Assembly: GCA_001657385.1 (NCBI GenBank)
Contig: LYSZ01000003.1
Span: 547,341 to 611,340 of the forward strand
Reading direction: 5' to 3'
DNA: 64,000 nt
Source: Parvularcula sp. BBD 1991-13
GTDB lineage: Bacteria; Pseudomonadota; Alphaproteobacteria; Caulobacterales; Parvularculaceae
The position numbers and the translations under genes were made by a program. This document shows, in pieces, positions 53,552-62,883 of this stretch. Under the pieces are notes generated by a model. It had not been told where the DNA came from, searched no databases, and saw nothing but the letters and a program-made list of their open reading frames with translations. Position 1 is the stretch's first letter. The number at the start of each line of letters is the position of its first letter.

Positions 53552-53627
53552 TGGCAGGGGCGGAGGGACTCGAACCCCCGGCCCTCGGTTTTGGAGACCG
53601 ATGCTCTACCAACTGAGCTACACCCCT
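53552..53627 (-). tRNA. tRNA-Trp (anticodon CCA)
   Basis: 76-base cloverleaf on the minus strand, from AGGGGTGTAGCTCAG at 53627 to an encoded CCA at 53552. Acceptor stem AGGGGTG pairs with CGCCCCT (G-U in place). The anticodon loop CTCCAAA gives CCA for tryptophan, and the T arm has GGTTCGAGTC. A short hairpin GGCG/CGCC followed by TTTT at 53501-53516 may end it. Confidence 0.95.
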
Positions 53628-53665
53628 AGGCCAGAGCACAGGAATAAGGCCGCCAGCCGCCGCTT

Positions 53666-54850
53666 TCAAGCGGAAACCGGCCGTTTCTCGGCGATCCAGT
53701 CCAAAATCGCCTCGGCGGCGACGTCTTCGGCCGGCGGGCCGCCGACGCCCAGCCGCTCCAGCGCCGGCGCGAACGCCGCCAGTTGCGCCTCGCGGGCCGG
53801 CCCGCCGTCCAGCAGGGGGCCGAGGGCGGCCGCCAGCGCCCCGGGCGTGCAGTCTTTCTGGAGGAATTCCGGAATCACCTCGCGCTCCGCCGCGATATTC
53901 ACCATGCACACGTAAGGCGTGGTGATGACGCTGCGAATCCACATCTCGGTCAGCGGCCCGACCCGGTAGCCGACGACCATCGGCGCGCCGCAGATCGCCA
54001 GTTCCGTCGTCACGGTCCCCGAGGCGGCAAGCGCCGCGTCCGCCGCCGAAAACGCCTCGAACCGGTCCTCCGCCCGCGTCAGGACCGGCGCGCCGGGCCA
54101 GCCCTCGACCGCCGGACGGACAATCGCCTCCACCCCCGGCGCGACGCCGACGCAAACGCGCAAGGAAGGCCGGTCCCTGATCAGACGCCGGATCGTCTCG
54201 CCGAAAACGGCCGTGAGCCGGCGCGCCTCGTCGCGGCGACTTCCCGGCAACACCGCAAGCAAGGGCGCATCGCCGACGCCGTGGCGCATGCGGAAGGCGG
54301 CGCCGTCGCCGGCGCGGTCCCGGGCGGCCTGAAAGGCGGAATTGCCGACGAACCGGGTTTCGACGCCGACCCGTTCGAACCACGGCGTTTCGAAATCGAA
54401 CAGGGTCAGCACGCCGTCGAACAGCGCGGCGAGGGTTTCGGCCCGCTCCGGCCGAGAGCCCCAGACCTGGGGCGCCACATATTTGATCAGCGCCGTCGCG
54501 GGCGCCGCCGCCCTGATGCGTCTGGCGGCGAGGCGTGAAAAGGTCCAACTGTCGATCAGCACGGCGCCGGCCGCATGATGATCGCGCGCCGCGCGGGCAA
54601 GGGCGTCAGCGCCCCCAAGCGCCGCCGGAAGCGCTTTCAGCGCGCCGGCGGGGCCGATGACGGCGAACGGATCGGTGGGAAAAAGGCTATCCAGTCCTTC
54701 GCGCGCCATCATGGGACCGCCGCAGCCGACAAAGGAAATGTCCGGCGCGCGGGCTTTCAGCGCGCGCATGAGCGCCGCGCCGAGAACGTCGCCGGACGCT
54801 TCCACGGCGCTGACGACGAGGACCGTGGAGCGGGGGACGCCCGCACTCAC
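53666..54850 (-). CDS. lpxB: lipid-A-disaccharide synthase
   Basis: 394 residues. GT-B glycosyltransferase joining UDP-2,3-diacylglucosamine and lipid X. Blocks: VVSAVEASGDVLGAALMRAL, GCGGPMMAREGL, LIKYVAPQVWGSRPERAETL, FVGNSAF, LAVLPGSRRDEARRL, AASGTVTTELAICGAPMVVGYR and TTPYVCMVNI. Start is GTG at 54850, in a GTGA overlap with lpxI. Final gene of the envelope operon. Confidence 0.95.
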   Translation of the reverse strand: MSAGVPRSTVLVVSAVEASGDVLGAALMRALKARAPDISFVGCGGPMMAREGLDSLFPTDPFAVIGPAGALKALPAALGGADALARAARDHHAAGAVLIDSWTFSRLAARRIRAAAPATALIKYVAPQVWGSRPERAETLAALFDGVLTLFDFETPWFERVGVETRFVGNSAFQAARDRAGDGAAFRMRHGVGDAPLLAVLPGSRRDEARRLTAVFGETIRRLIRDRPSLRVCVGVAPGVEAIVRPAVEGWPGAPVLTRAEDRFEAFSAADAALAASGTVTTELAICGAPMVVGYRVGPLTEMWIRSVITTPYVCMVNIAAEREVIPEFLQKDCTPGALAAALGPLLDGGPAREAQLAAFAPALERLGVGGPPAEDVAAEAILDWIAEKRPVSA

Positions 54851-55794
54851 GGGGCGCGACGTTCCTTTGACGGAGGATTGCCGGCGCGCGCTTCGGCGGC
54901 GGTAAATCCGTAGACGAACAGCCCCGCGCCGTCGGCGAGTCTGACCACTTCGTCGCGGTCGATGACAATGGCGACGCCGGCCTCCACGGCCACGCCGCGC
55001 AGGCCCGCCGCCAGCGCGCGGCGAATGGTTTCCGGACCGATCACCGGCAGGTCGATGCGCAGTTCCTGGCCGGGCTTGGGACGTTTCATCAGCACGCCGC
55101 ACGGCGTCGCATCGGCCTGCGCTGCGTCGGTTTGCGCTACATCGGCGGGCGCCGCATCGGCCGGCGCCGTCTTGTCCGGCAAGGTCCCCGCCCGCACCGC
55201 CGCGCAGCGGTCCAGCATGGCGTCCGTGCCTTCCGCCGCCTCGATCGCGAGCGCATGGCCGGCCGCGACGACAGCGGCCTGACCGACATCGAAGGGGCCG
55301 AGCGCCTCGATAATCTGCGCCGCCTTGCGCATGTCGCGCAAATCGTCCTCACCCGGAGCGTGCGCGCCCATCGCGCCTTGCGCGGCGACCACGTCCCCGG
55401 CGACCTCTTCCGCGCCGATCACGAACATGCCTTCCGCCTCGACGGTTTCAACCAGCGCGCTCAACAAGGCGCCGTCCCCGCGCGCCGCGGCGGCGATCAC
55501 TTTCGGCAACAGGGCCGCGCCGCGCCAGTCGACCTTGAGCGACTTGAAGTCCGGCCGCCGCACGACGCCGGCGAAGACGACCGCATCGCATTCCTGTTCC
55601 TTGAGGAGGCGCAGGATGCGGCCCGCCTCGCCCATGGCGCATTCCTCGCCGGGCCACGCCGCAAGCGCCGGGTCCGCCGCGCCCGCAAGGCGGATGACGT
55701 AGATCCCCTCGCCCCGCGCGCGCGCCGCCGCCGCCGCGCGAAGCGGCAGGGCCCCGCCCCCGGCGATCATCCCGAGCCTGTTCCAGCGCGCCAC
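54847..55794 (-). CDS. lpxI: UDP-2,3-diacylglucosamine diphosphatase LpxI
   Basis: 315 residues. Alphaproteobacterial replacement for LpxH: starts GMIAGGGALPLRAA, with FAGVVRRPDFKSLKVDWRG, GEDDLRDMRKAAQIIEALGPFDVGQAAVV and EGTDAMLDRCAAVR conserved. An extra segment of 20 residues encoded by a 60-base tandem repeat (PADA/TDA/QADA-like) is inserted near residue 210. One base separates it from lpxA upstream; GTGA overlap with lpxB. Confidence 0.95.
   Translation of the reverse strand: MARWNRLGMIAGGGALPLRAAAAARARGEGIYVIRLAGAADPALAAWPGEECAMGEAGRILRLLKEQECDAVVFAGVVRRPDFKSLKVDWRGAALLPKVIAAAARGDGALLSALVETVEAEGMFVIGAEEVAGDVVAAQGAMGAHAPGEDDLRDMRKAAQIIEALGPFDVGQAAVVAAGHALAIEAAEGTDAMLDRCAAVRAGTLPDKTAPADAAPADVAQTDAAQADATPCGVLMKRPKPGQELRIDLPVIGPETIRRALAAGLRGVAVEAGVAIVIDRDEVVRLADGAGLFVYGFTAAEARAGNPPSKERRAP
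55109..55168. repeat. tandem repeat, period 15, four units, inside lpxI
   Basis: Units GCATCGGCCTGCGCT, GCGTCGGTTTGCGCT, ACATCGGCGGGCGCC and GCATCGGCCGGCGCC. In-frame insertion of four five-residue repeats in the LpxI mid-region. Confidence 0.85.
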
Positions 55795-55795
55795 C

Positions 55796-56587
55796 CTATT
55801 TCGTCCGCGCGGGCATCATCAGAGACCGCGCCGCGGTCTCGTCGATAAAGGCGATGATGCGCATGGCTTCCTCGCTGTGGGCGAACGCTTCGCGCACACG
55901 CTCGACCCGGTCCTTGAAGGCGCCGTCGCCGTGGAACAGCCCCCTGTAGGCGCTGCGCAACAGGTGAATGCTGTCCCGCGACATGCCCCGCCGCTTCATG
56001 CCGATCAGGTTGAGCCCGGTCAGCCGCGCATGATTGCCCATGACTGATGCATACGGAATAATATCGCTGGTGACGGCGGCGCAGCCGCCGACAAAGGCAA
56101 AAGAACCGATGCGCGTGCGCTGGTGGACGGCGCTCAGCCCGCCCATGAAGACATGGTCGCCGAGAACGACATGCCCGCCGATGCATGCGCCGTTGGCGAA
56201 GATGGCGTGATCGCCCACCTGGCAGTCATGGGCGACGTGGGAGCCGGTCATGAACAGGCCGTTCCGCCCGACGCGGGTTACGCCGCCGCCCTCAAGCGTG
56301 CCGCAGTTCATCGTGACGTGCTCGCGGATGACATTGCCCGCGCCGATGATCAGCTTAGTTTCTTCGCCGCGATAGGCGACATGCTGCGGCGGACCGCCAA
56401 GCGCCGCGAAGGGATAGACGACGACGCCGTCTCCGATCTCGGTGTCGCCGGATGCGACCACGTGGGAATGCAGGATGCAGCGGTCGCCGACGCGCACATT
56501 GGCGCCGATATGGCAATAGGGACCGACAGAAACGTCACGGCCGATCCGCGCGCCCTCCTCGATAATGGCTGTGTGATGTATCTCCAT
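55796..56587 (-). CDS. lpxA: UDP-N-acetylglucosamine acyltransferase
   Basis: 263 residues from MEIHHTAIIEEGARIGRDVSVGPY. Left-handed beta-helix with repeated hexapeptides; catalytic His in MTGSHVAHDCQVG, substrate block GGPPQHVAYRGEETKLIIG and C-terminal helices. Adds the first acyl chain in lipid A synthesis. ATG at 56587; a TTG two codons earlier is less likely. Confidence 0.96.
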   Translation of the reverse strand: MEIHHTAIIEEGARIGRDVSVGPYCHIGANVRVGDRCILHSHVVASGDTEIGDGVVVYPFAALGGPPQHVAYRGEETKLIIGAGNVIREHVTMNCGTLEGGGVTRVGRNGLFMTGSHVAHDCQVGDHAIFANGACIGGHVVLGDHVFMGGLSAVHQRTRIGSFAFVGGCAAVTSDIIPYASVMGNHARLTGLNLIGMKRRGMSRDSIHLLRSAYRGLFHGDGAFKDRVERVREAFAHSEEAMRIIAFIDETAARSLMMPARTK

Positions 56588-56613
56588 GTTCAAGGCCCGG
56601 CTTCAGCTGTCGA

Positions 56614-57078
56614 CTAAACGCCGGCGGCGAGCATGGCGGAATAATGGGCTTCGGCGACCTTCTTGCCGTCGACCGTCGCCTCGCCGGAAAAGCGCCATAC
56701 GGGCGGGCGGCGCTGGATGGTTTTCACGGCGATGCGAAGCTGGTCGCCGGGTACGACCGGGCGACGGAAACGCGCCCTGTCGACGCCCATGAAGAGAACG
56801 ACCTTGCCTTCCACGTCCAGCTCTTCCGTATAGGACGTATAAGCGGCGGCGGACTGCGCCATCGCCTCGATGATGAGGACGCCCGGCATGACCGGCTTTT
56901 GCGGAAAGTGTCCCTGGAAAAACGGCTCGCCGTAGCTGACGTTCTTGATGCCCACGGCGCCTTCGCCCGGCGCGATGTCCACGAGGCGATCGACAAGGAG
57001 CATCGGGAAGCGGTGCGGCAGGAGCTGCATCAACTCGTCGACTTCCAAAACGGTTTTGCCGGGTTCAAGTCTGTTCAT
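56614..57078 (-). CDS. fabZ: 3-hydroxyacyl-[ACP] dehydratase FabZ
   Basis: 154 residues. Hot-dog fold; catalytic His and Glu in [20 protein letters not shown] and [12 protein letters not shown]. Supplies unsaturated/saturated intermediates in fatty acid elongation and balances lipid A flux. ATG overlaps the lpxD stop by four bases. Confidence 0.96.
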   Translation of the reverse strand: MNRLEPGKTVLEVDELMQLLPHRFPMLLVDRLVDIAPGEGAVGIKNVSYGEPFFQGHFPQKPVMPGVLIIEAMAQSAAAYTSYTEELDVEGKVVLFMGVDRARFRRPVVPGDQLRIAVKTIQRRPPVWRFSGEATVDGKKVAEAHYSAMLAAGV

Positions 57079-58142
57079 GTCTTACCTGTTTTTTTTCCCT
57101 TGGCGATCTTGGCCAGCAGGGCCGTTTCCTTCAGCCAGTCTCTTGCGGGGCGCGCCGGCCGGCCGCCCCATTTTTCCCCTGCGGGCGCATCGCGCATCAG
57201 GCCCGCCCCCGCGGCGATCTGCGCTCCGTCCCCGACGGTCAGGTGATCGGCGAGGCCGACCTGGCCGCCCATGAAGACGTCGTCGCCGATGATGCAGCTT
57301 CCCGAGATCCCGGTTTGCGCCGCCAGCACGCAGCGCCGGCCCATCCTCACGTTGTGACCGATTTGCACAAGGTTGTCGATCTTGCAGCCCTCGCCGATCA
57401 CCGTATCGCCCAGGGCGCCGCGGTCGATCGTCGTGTTGGCCCCGATTTCCACATTGTCGCCGATGACGACGCGGCCGAGCTGCGGCACACGCTCCAGGCC
57501 CTCAGGGCCCGGCTCGAAGCCGAAACCCGCCTGGCCGATCCGCGCGCCGCTCAGGATGACGACATTGGCGCCGACAAGGGCATGGGTCAGAACGGCGCCC
57601 GCCTCGACCACGGCGCCGGCGCCGATAACGACGCCCGGTCCGATCACGGCGAACGGTCCGATCCGCGCGCCGGCGCCGATTTCGGCGTCCTCGGCGATGA
57701 CGGCGGTTTCGTGAATGCGCACGCCACGGTCAAGCGCCGCCGCGCCGGTTTTTGCGTCCGCCGTCAGTTCGGCCGTCAGCATCCGCGGACGGTAAAGCCA
57801 CGCGGCGAGCCTGGCGAAGGCAAGGCGCGGCGAGGCCGCCACCGCGACCGCGCCGCCTCCGCCCCCGTCCCAACCATCGTCACGGTCGCCGTCACAAGCG
57901 CCGAGCGCATCGGCGCCCGCCGGCGAGACGATGCAAAGGCCGTAGCCGCGCGGCGCGCGCGCAGGGTCCGCAGGCGGCCTCGCGAGATAGATCGCCGCGT
58001 CCGTCAGGTCCGCTTCGTCATGCGCCGCGACGCGGGCGATGCGCGCCGCCGGATCGCCGGCGCGCAACTGCGCGCCGCAAACGTCGAGCGCGTCCTCGAT
58101 CCGGAGGGGGGGCAGCGTTTCAAAGAATCTCGGGTCCGGCAC
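57075..58142 (-). CDS. lpxD: UDP-3-O-acylglucosamine N-acyltransferase
   Basis: 355 residues. N-terminal uridine-binding domain, then the hexapeptide beta-helix; catalytic His in [38 protein letters not shown] typical of LpxD. N-acylates the glucosamine in lipid A synthesis. Start GTG at 58142. A Gly/Asp-rich stretch (near residue 88) interrupts the first domain. Confidence 0.95.
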   Translation of the reverse strand: MPDPRFFETLPPLRIEDALDVCGAQLRAGDPAARIARVAAHDEADLTDAAIYLARPPADPARAPRGYGLCIVSPAGADALGACDGDRDDGWDGGGGGAVAVAASPRLAFARLAAWLYRPRMLTAELTADAKTGAAALDRGVRIHETAVIAEDAEIGAGARIGPFAVIGPGVVIGAGAVVEAGAVLTHALVGANVVILSGARIGQAGFGFEPGPEGLERVPQLGRVVIGDNVEIGANTTIDRGALGDTVIGEGCKIDNLVQIGHNVRMGRRCVLAAQTGISGSCIIGDDVFMGGQVGLADHLTVGDGAQIAAGAGLMRDAPAGEKWGGRPARPARDWLKETALLAKIAKGKKTGKT

Positions 58143-58257
58143 GACAAAACCGTTTGAATTTCAAGCCTCGGATGGGGCGGGCGGCCCAAACAAAAGCGGC
58201 CGGCGTTTACCGCCAGCCGCCTCAATACCTCGTTCGACAATCGAAGTAAGCTAAATT

Positions 58258-58893
58258 CTAGTTATTCTGCGCCTGGGCGGCGGCCGCCTCGCGCAACTGT
58301 TTTTCAATCTCGGCGAGGGAGATTTTCTGCACTTCGACCTTGTCCATTTTCTTGTCGAGGCGGGAAATCACTTCCTGGGTGATGTCGGTTTCCGGCGCGG
58401 CGTACATGACCGCCGACCGGTCGAGCAGGATGGTCGCGCCGCGCTTGTCGACGATCTCCTTCAGGATCGGCTGGCTTTCCCGCAGCACCTTCGCCTGGGC
58501 GTTCTGCACCGCGGCGGAGAACGCCTGCTCCATGATCTGCGCGCGCTGCGGCAGGCCGACCTGCTGGCGCATGGCCAGTTCCTGTTCGGTCTTCTGGCGC
58601 ACCTCGTCTGACATGAGGGAGGCGTTTTTCTGATAGTTTTCAATGTCCTTGCGCAGCTTTTCCGCCTCGGCCTCCAGCTCCTTGGCGACGCTGTCGCGGA
58701 CCGTTTCAGCCTGGCCGGGGATCGTCTTGCCGGCCTTGGACTGGGAAATCAACTCGGCGCGGTTGACGATCAGAATGACCGGCGCCTTGCCGTCGCGCTG
58801 GGCCTCGGCCTTGCCGCCGAGCAGCGCGCCGCCGGCGATCCCGGCCAGCAGCATGGCCGTCGCGCCGGCAAGAAGTGAAACCTGTTTCTTCAT
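58258..58893 (-). CDS. OmpH/Skp-family periplasmic chaperone
   Basis: 211 residues. Signal peptide ending GKAEA, then a long charged coiled coil (about 60-140: AKELEAEAEKLRKDIENYQKNASLMSDEVRQKTEQEL), as in Skp tentacles. Carries unfolded outer-membrane proteins to BamA, whose gene is immediately upstream. Followed by a 115-base gap before lpxD. Confidence 0.92.
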   Translation of the reverse strand: MKKQVSLLAGATAMLLAGIAGGALLGGKAEAQRDGKAPVILIVNRAELISQSKAGKTIPGQAETVRDSVAKELEAEAEKLRKDIENYQKNASLMSDEVRQKTEQELAMRQQVGLPQRAQIMEQAFSAAVQNAQAKVLRESQPILKEIVDKRGATILLDRSAVMYAAPETDITQEVISRLDKKMDKVEVQKISLAEIEKQLREAAAAQAQNN

Positions 58894-58932
58894 GGCAATC
58901 CTCGTACTTTCCGGAAGCTTTTTCAGACAATC

Positions 58933-61584
58933 CTAAAAATTCGTTCCCGCGCTGAACCGAAACCCTTCGGTCTGATCATAGTCTTCTTTCATGAAAACTT
59001 CAGCAAAATCAAACCGGACAGGGCCGAAAGGCGAGTTCCAGCTGACCGACACGCCGGCGCTCGCCCGCAGGGAGAAAGCGTCCTGAACCGGCAATATATC
59101 AGGCTCGCCGTTTCCATCAAAATCGAGATTGAACAGCGACCCGCCCTCGATGAACCGGTCGGCGAATTGCGGATCGTTGAGGAGTTTGGCGCTGTCATCA
59201 AGCAGCCCGACCGCGCCGAAATCGCTGAACAGAGACACCTGAATGCCGTACTCCGCCGGCAGCGGCGTGGGGATCAGGATCTCCGCCGTGCCGATCGCAT
59301 AGGCGTTGCCGCCAAGCGACTGGCCGTCGAGCCGGCCGTCATTATTGCGGAACTGGATGTAGCGGGGCCCGACGCCGGCGACCTCGAACCCGCGGAAGCT
59401 TGACGCGCCCTCGAAGAAGCGGTCCGACAGCCGCACCTCGTCGCCGGCGTAGCCGTCGATCCAGCCGGCGCGGCCGCGCAGGGATCCCACGAACCCGGCG
59501 ATCAGCGGGCGGTAATAGGCCGCGCTTGTCTCGGCCTGGTAATAGTTCACGTCGCCGCCGACGCCGGCGACGCTGAGCGAACCGGACCACCGCCAGCCGC
59601 GGCGCGGCCGGATCGGGTCGTCGAGCCGGTTGAACGACAGGCTGGTCCCGACAAGCGACGTCAGGAACTCCCCTTCGGATTCGCATGTCGGGGTCACGGA
59701 CTGAACGACGAAATCGCACAGATTCGCCCGGACGTTCAGAAAGTCCTCGCCGTTGTCGGTGAACGGGGTCACGCTCGTCGGCGACGCGCCGGGCACGAGA
59801 AGGCTGAGCGGATCTTCCGTCGCCGCGATGACCTCCTCGTCGAACAGGTCGATCTCCACATCGTCATAGGTGAGCAGGTAATTGATCCCCCCGCGGCCGA
59901 ATTCCGACACCTGGAAGCCGGCGTTGAGGCCGATGCCGAAGCGGTCGCGGACGAAGCCCGATTCGCGAAAGTCCGTTCGCTGATTGAAAATCGATCCGCC
60001 CGCGGCGAGGTTGCGGTCGAGAAAATATGGCTGCGTGAAACGCAGGTCCACCTGGCGGGTCCGCGAACTCGCCTGCACCCGGAAACGCAGGAACTGGCCG
60101 CGGCCCATGAGATTGCGCTCCTCGATCGAGAGATCGACGATGAAGTTCTCCGTCGACGATACGCCGACGCCGACGCTGAAGGACCCGGTGGATTGCTCCT
60201 GCACGCTGACGTCGAGCACGGTGCGGTCCGGCGCCGAACCCGCCTGCTCCTCGATCGTCACGTCCTGGAAGTAACCGAGAGAGCGCACCCGCGCGCGCGA
60301 GCGGTCGACTAGCACCCGGTTGAAGGCGTCGCCCTCTGCGAGGCGGATCTCCCGGCGGATGACCTTGTCGAGGGTGCGCACATTGCCCTTGATGTTGATG
60401 CGCTCGACATAAACGCGCGGACCTTCGTTGACCTCGAAAGTGATGTCGATGGTCTTGGTGGCGGCGTGGCGGGTCAGGCGCGGGTTCACCTCCACGAACG
60501 CATAGCCGGTGGCGCCGGTGGCGAAAGTGATCGATTCCACCGCCTTTTCCATTTTCTCGCCATCGAAGATCTCGCCCGAGCGGATCGGCACGAAACGCTC
60601 CAGCACCTCGTTGTCGAGTTTGGCGAGCGTCGTCTTCACCCGCACTTCGCCGACGGTGTATTGCGGCCCCTCGTCGACGGTGAAGGTGATGAAGAAGTCC
60701 TTGCGGTCCGGCGTCAGCTCCGCCGTCGCGGACGTCACGGAAAAGTCGGCGTAGCCGTTGCGGCCGTAATGCTGGCGCAGGAGTTCGCGTTCGAATTCCA
60801 GCCGGTCCGGATCGTAATTGTCGTTGCTGGTGAAGAACCGCCACCAGCGGCTCTCCTTGGTCAGGACGACGCCGCGAAGCTGATTGTCCGTGAACACCTC
60901 ATTGCCGACGAAATTCACCTTGGCGATGCCGGTGCGCGGACCTTCGTCGACCTCGTAGATCACGTCCACCCGGTTTTGCGGCAAGGGCGTCACCTTCGGC
61001 GTCACCGTCGCGGCGAACCGCCCCTTGGCGCGGTAGAGCTCGATCATTCTTTGTACGTCGGACTGCACCTTGGCGCGGGTGTAGATCGCCCGCGGCGCGA
61101 GCTGGATCTCCTCGGTGATGGCGTCGTCCTTGAGCCGGCGGTTGCCTTCGAAGATCACCCGGTTGACGATCGGGTTTTCCTGCACCGCAACGACAAGCGT
61201 GCCGTTCTGCTGCATCTCCACTTTGACGTCGGAGAAAAGGCCGGTGTTGAACAGGGTCTTCAGCGTCAGGTCCAGGAGTTCCTGCTCGGCCGGCATGCCG
61301 GGCTGGATCGGCAGGTACGAGCCGACGGTCTCCGCCTCGATGCGCTGGTTGCCGGTGACGGCGATGCCCTGGATGATCGGGGCCGGCTGATCCGCGAAAA
61401 GAACATTGCCGAGGTCGTTTTCCGGCGCCACCTGCGGGCTGGCGATCGACGCGCCCTGTCCTTGCGCCGGCCCCTGAGACTGTCCTTGAGCCAGGGCGCT
61501 TTGCGCGAAGCATGACGACAGAACCGCCGCCGCGACAACCAAGAAAAACCGTTGCACGCGCCCCCCCACCGAATTGAAACCCAT
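58933..61584 (-). CDS. bamA: outer-membrane protein assembly factor BamA
   Basis: 883 residues. Signal peptide to about 33, a Gln/Gly-rich spacer, five POTRA domains (about 70-450), then a 16-strand Omp85 barrel ending FRFSAGTNF with the C-terminal Phe. Central component that inserts barrels into the outer membrane. The gene order rseP-bamA-ompH-lpxD is the usual one. Confidence 0.96.
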   Translation of the reverse strand: MGFNSVGGRVQRFFLVVAAAVLSSCFAQSALAQGQSQGPAQGQGASIASPQVAPENDLGNVLFADQPAPIIQGIAVTGNQRIEAETVGSYLPIQPGMPAEQELLDLTLKTLFNTGLFSDVKVEMQQNGTLVVAVQENPIVNRVIFEGNRRLKDDAITEEIQLAPRAIYTRAKVQSDVQRMIELYRAKGRFAATVTPKVTPLPQNRVDVIYEVDEGPRTGIAKVNFVGNEVFTDNQLRGVVLTKESRWWRFFTSNDNYDPDRLEFERELLRQHYGRNGYADFSVTSATAELTPDRKDFFITFTVDEGPQYTVGEVRVKTTLAKLDNEVLERFVPIRSGEIFDGEKMEKAVESITFATGATGYAFVEVNPRLTRHAATKTIDITFEVNEGPRVYVERINIKGNVRTLDKVIRREIRLAEGDAFNRVLVDRSRARVRSLGYFQDVTIEEQAGSAPDRTVLDVSVQEQSTGSFSVGVGVSSTENFIVDLSIEERNLMGRGQFLRFRVQASSRTRQVDLRFTQPYFLDRNLAAGGSIFNQRTDFRESGFVRDRFGIGLNAGFQVSEFGRGGINYLLTYDDVEIDLFDEEVIAATEDPLSLLVPGASPTSVTPFTDNGEDFLNVRANLCDFVVQSVTPTCESEGEFLTSLVGTSLSFNRLDDPIRPRRGWRWSGSLSVAGVGGDVNYYQAETSAAYYRPLIAGFVGSLRGRAGWIDGYAGDEVRLSDRFFEGASSFRGFEVAGVGPRYIQFRNNDGRLDGQSLGGNAYAIGTAEILIPTPLPAEYGIQVSLFSDFGAVGLLDDSAKLLNDPQFADRFIEGGSLFNLDFDGNGEPDILPVQDAFSLRASAGVSVSWNSPFGPVRFDFAEVFMKEDYDQTEGFRFSAGTNF

Positions 61585-61593
61585 GCCGACGCC

Positions 61594-62835
61594 CTAGCTT
61601 ATTGATGTGAGCAGATTGCTGATGTCGTTCCAGGTCACGAAGATCATTAGCGAGGCCAACAAGACAATACCTACCCTGAACCCGATCGCCTGCGCGCGCT
61701 CCCCCAATGGTTTGCCGGCGATCGCTTCATAGGCGTAATACATTAGATGGCCGCCGTCGAGAACCGGCACCGGCAAAAGATTCAGAAACCCGATGGAGAC
61801 CGACACCAGCGCGGCGAGCGAGATGAAATCGACAAGGCTGACGCGCAGCATGGTCCACAGGCCGGGCGCATCGTCTGCGCCCGTCGCATCGAAGCCGGAC
61901 ATCACCGACTGGCCTGCGTATTGCGCCATTTTCACCGGCCCGCCAAGCTGGTCGGCGTTTTCCTGGCCGAGGATGATGCGGCCGATGAACTGGACCGTGA
62001 GCCTGAGGATGCGGCCGAGTTCGCCGACGCCCTCGGCGAACGCTTCAATCAAATTATATTTCCTGAAGTTATAATTGTCAGGGTCGGCCGCGATGCCGAG
62101 CATCCAGCTTTCGACCATGTTGCCGTAGCGGTCCTCCCGTTCGGTGCGCCGGGGCGTCAGTTCGACCGGCACTTCCTCGCCGCCGCGCTCGACGACAAGG
62201 CGCAGCGGCGCGCCGCCGCTGGAAAGAACCTGGTCCTGCAACTGCCGGAACTGCTGCACGGGCTGTCCGTTCATGGAAATGATCCGGTCGCCAACCATCA
62301 GCCCCGCTTCCTCGGCGGCGGAATCCTCAAAAACCGAGCCCACCGCCGGCGCCACGTCGACGCGCCCGAGGGTCGCGAACATGACGGTGAAAATCGCCAC
62401 CGCCAGCGCGAAATTGGCGAACGGGCCGGCGGCGACGATCAGCGCGCGGGCCCAGACAGGCTTGAAATGGAAGCAGACCTTGCGCTCCTCCGCCGTCATG
62501 CCCTCGGCGACTTCCTCCTCGTGGCCGGGGCTTGGAAACTGGGTCGTCGCCGGTCCCCGCTGCGCCTGGGGGGCGGCCTGGGAAGCCGGGTTCAGGTCGC
62601 CGAAAAACTTCACATAGCCGCCGAGCGGCCAACGCGCGACGCGCCATTCCGTGCCCTTACGATCCGTCCACCGCAAAAGCGGCTTGCCGAAGCCGATGGA
62701 GAACACCTCGACCCGAACGCCGAGCAGTCTGGCTACGGAAAAATGACCGTATTCATGGATAAAGACGATGATCGTCAGCAGCGCCACGAAAGAGACGATC
62801 GTGACCGGCAGTATAATCAATGTTTCGAGCGGCAT
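61594..62835 (-). CDS. rseP: RIP site-2 metalloprotease RseP
   Basis: 413 residues. Zinc motif HEYGH (H27, E28, H31) in the first membrane helix, one PDZ domain (about 166-210, VGDRIISMNGQPV), and the third ligand region NLLPVPVLDGGHLM. Cleaves membrane anti-sigma factors and signal-peptide remnants. The segment PASQAAPQAQRG near residue 85 is a low-complexity insertion. Nine bases separate it from bamA. Confidence 0.95.
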   Translation of the reverse strand: MPLETLIILPVTIVSFVALLTIIVFIHEYGHFSVARLLGVRVEVFSIGFGKPLLRWTDRKGTEWRVARWPLGGYVKFFGDLNPASQAAPQAQRGPATTQFPSPGHEEEVAEGMTAEERKVCFHFKPVWARALIVAAGPFANFALAVAIFTVMFATLGRVDVAPAVGSVFEDSAAEEAGLMVGDRIISMNGQPVQQFRQLQDQVLSSGGAPLRLVVERGGEEVPVELTPRRTEREDRYGNMVESWMLGIAADPDNYNFRKYNLIEAFAEGVGELGRILRLTVQFIGRIILGQENADQLGGPVKMAQYAGQSVMSGFDATGADDAPGLWTMLRVSLVDFISLAALVSVSIGFLNLLPVPVLDGGHLMYYAYEAIAGKPLGERAQAIGFRVGIVLLASLMIFVTWNDISNLLTSIS

Positions 62836-62883
62836 GCCTTGAACCGTTGCCTGTTGTCGATGCGGGGTCCCGGAAAAGAGGGC

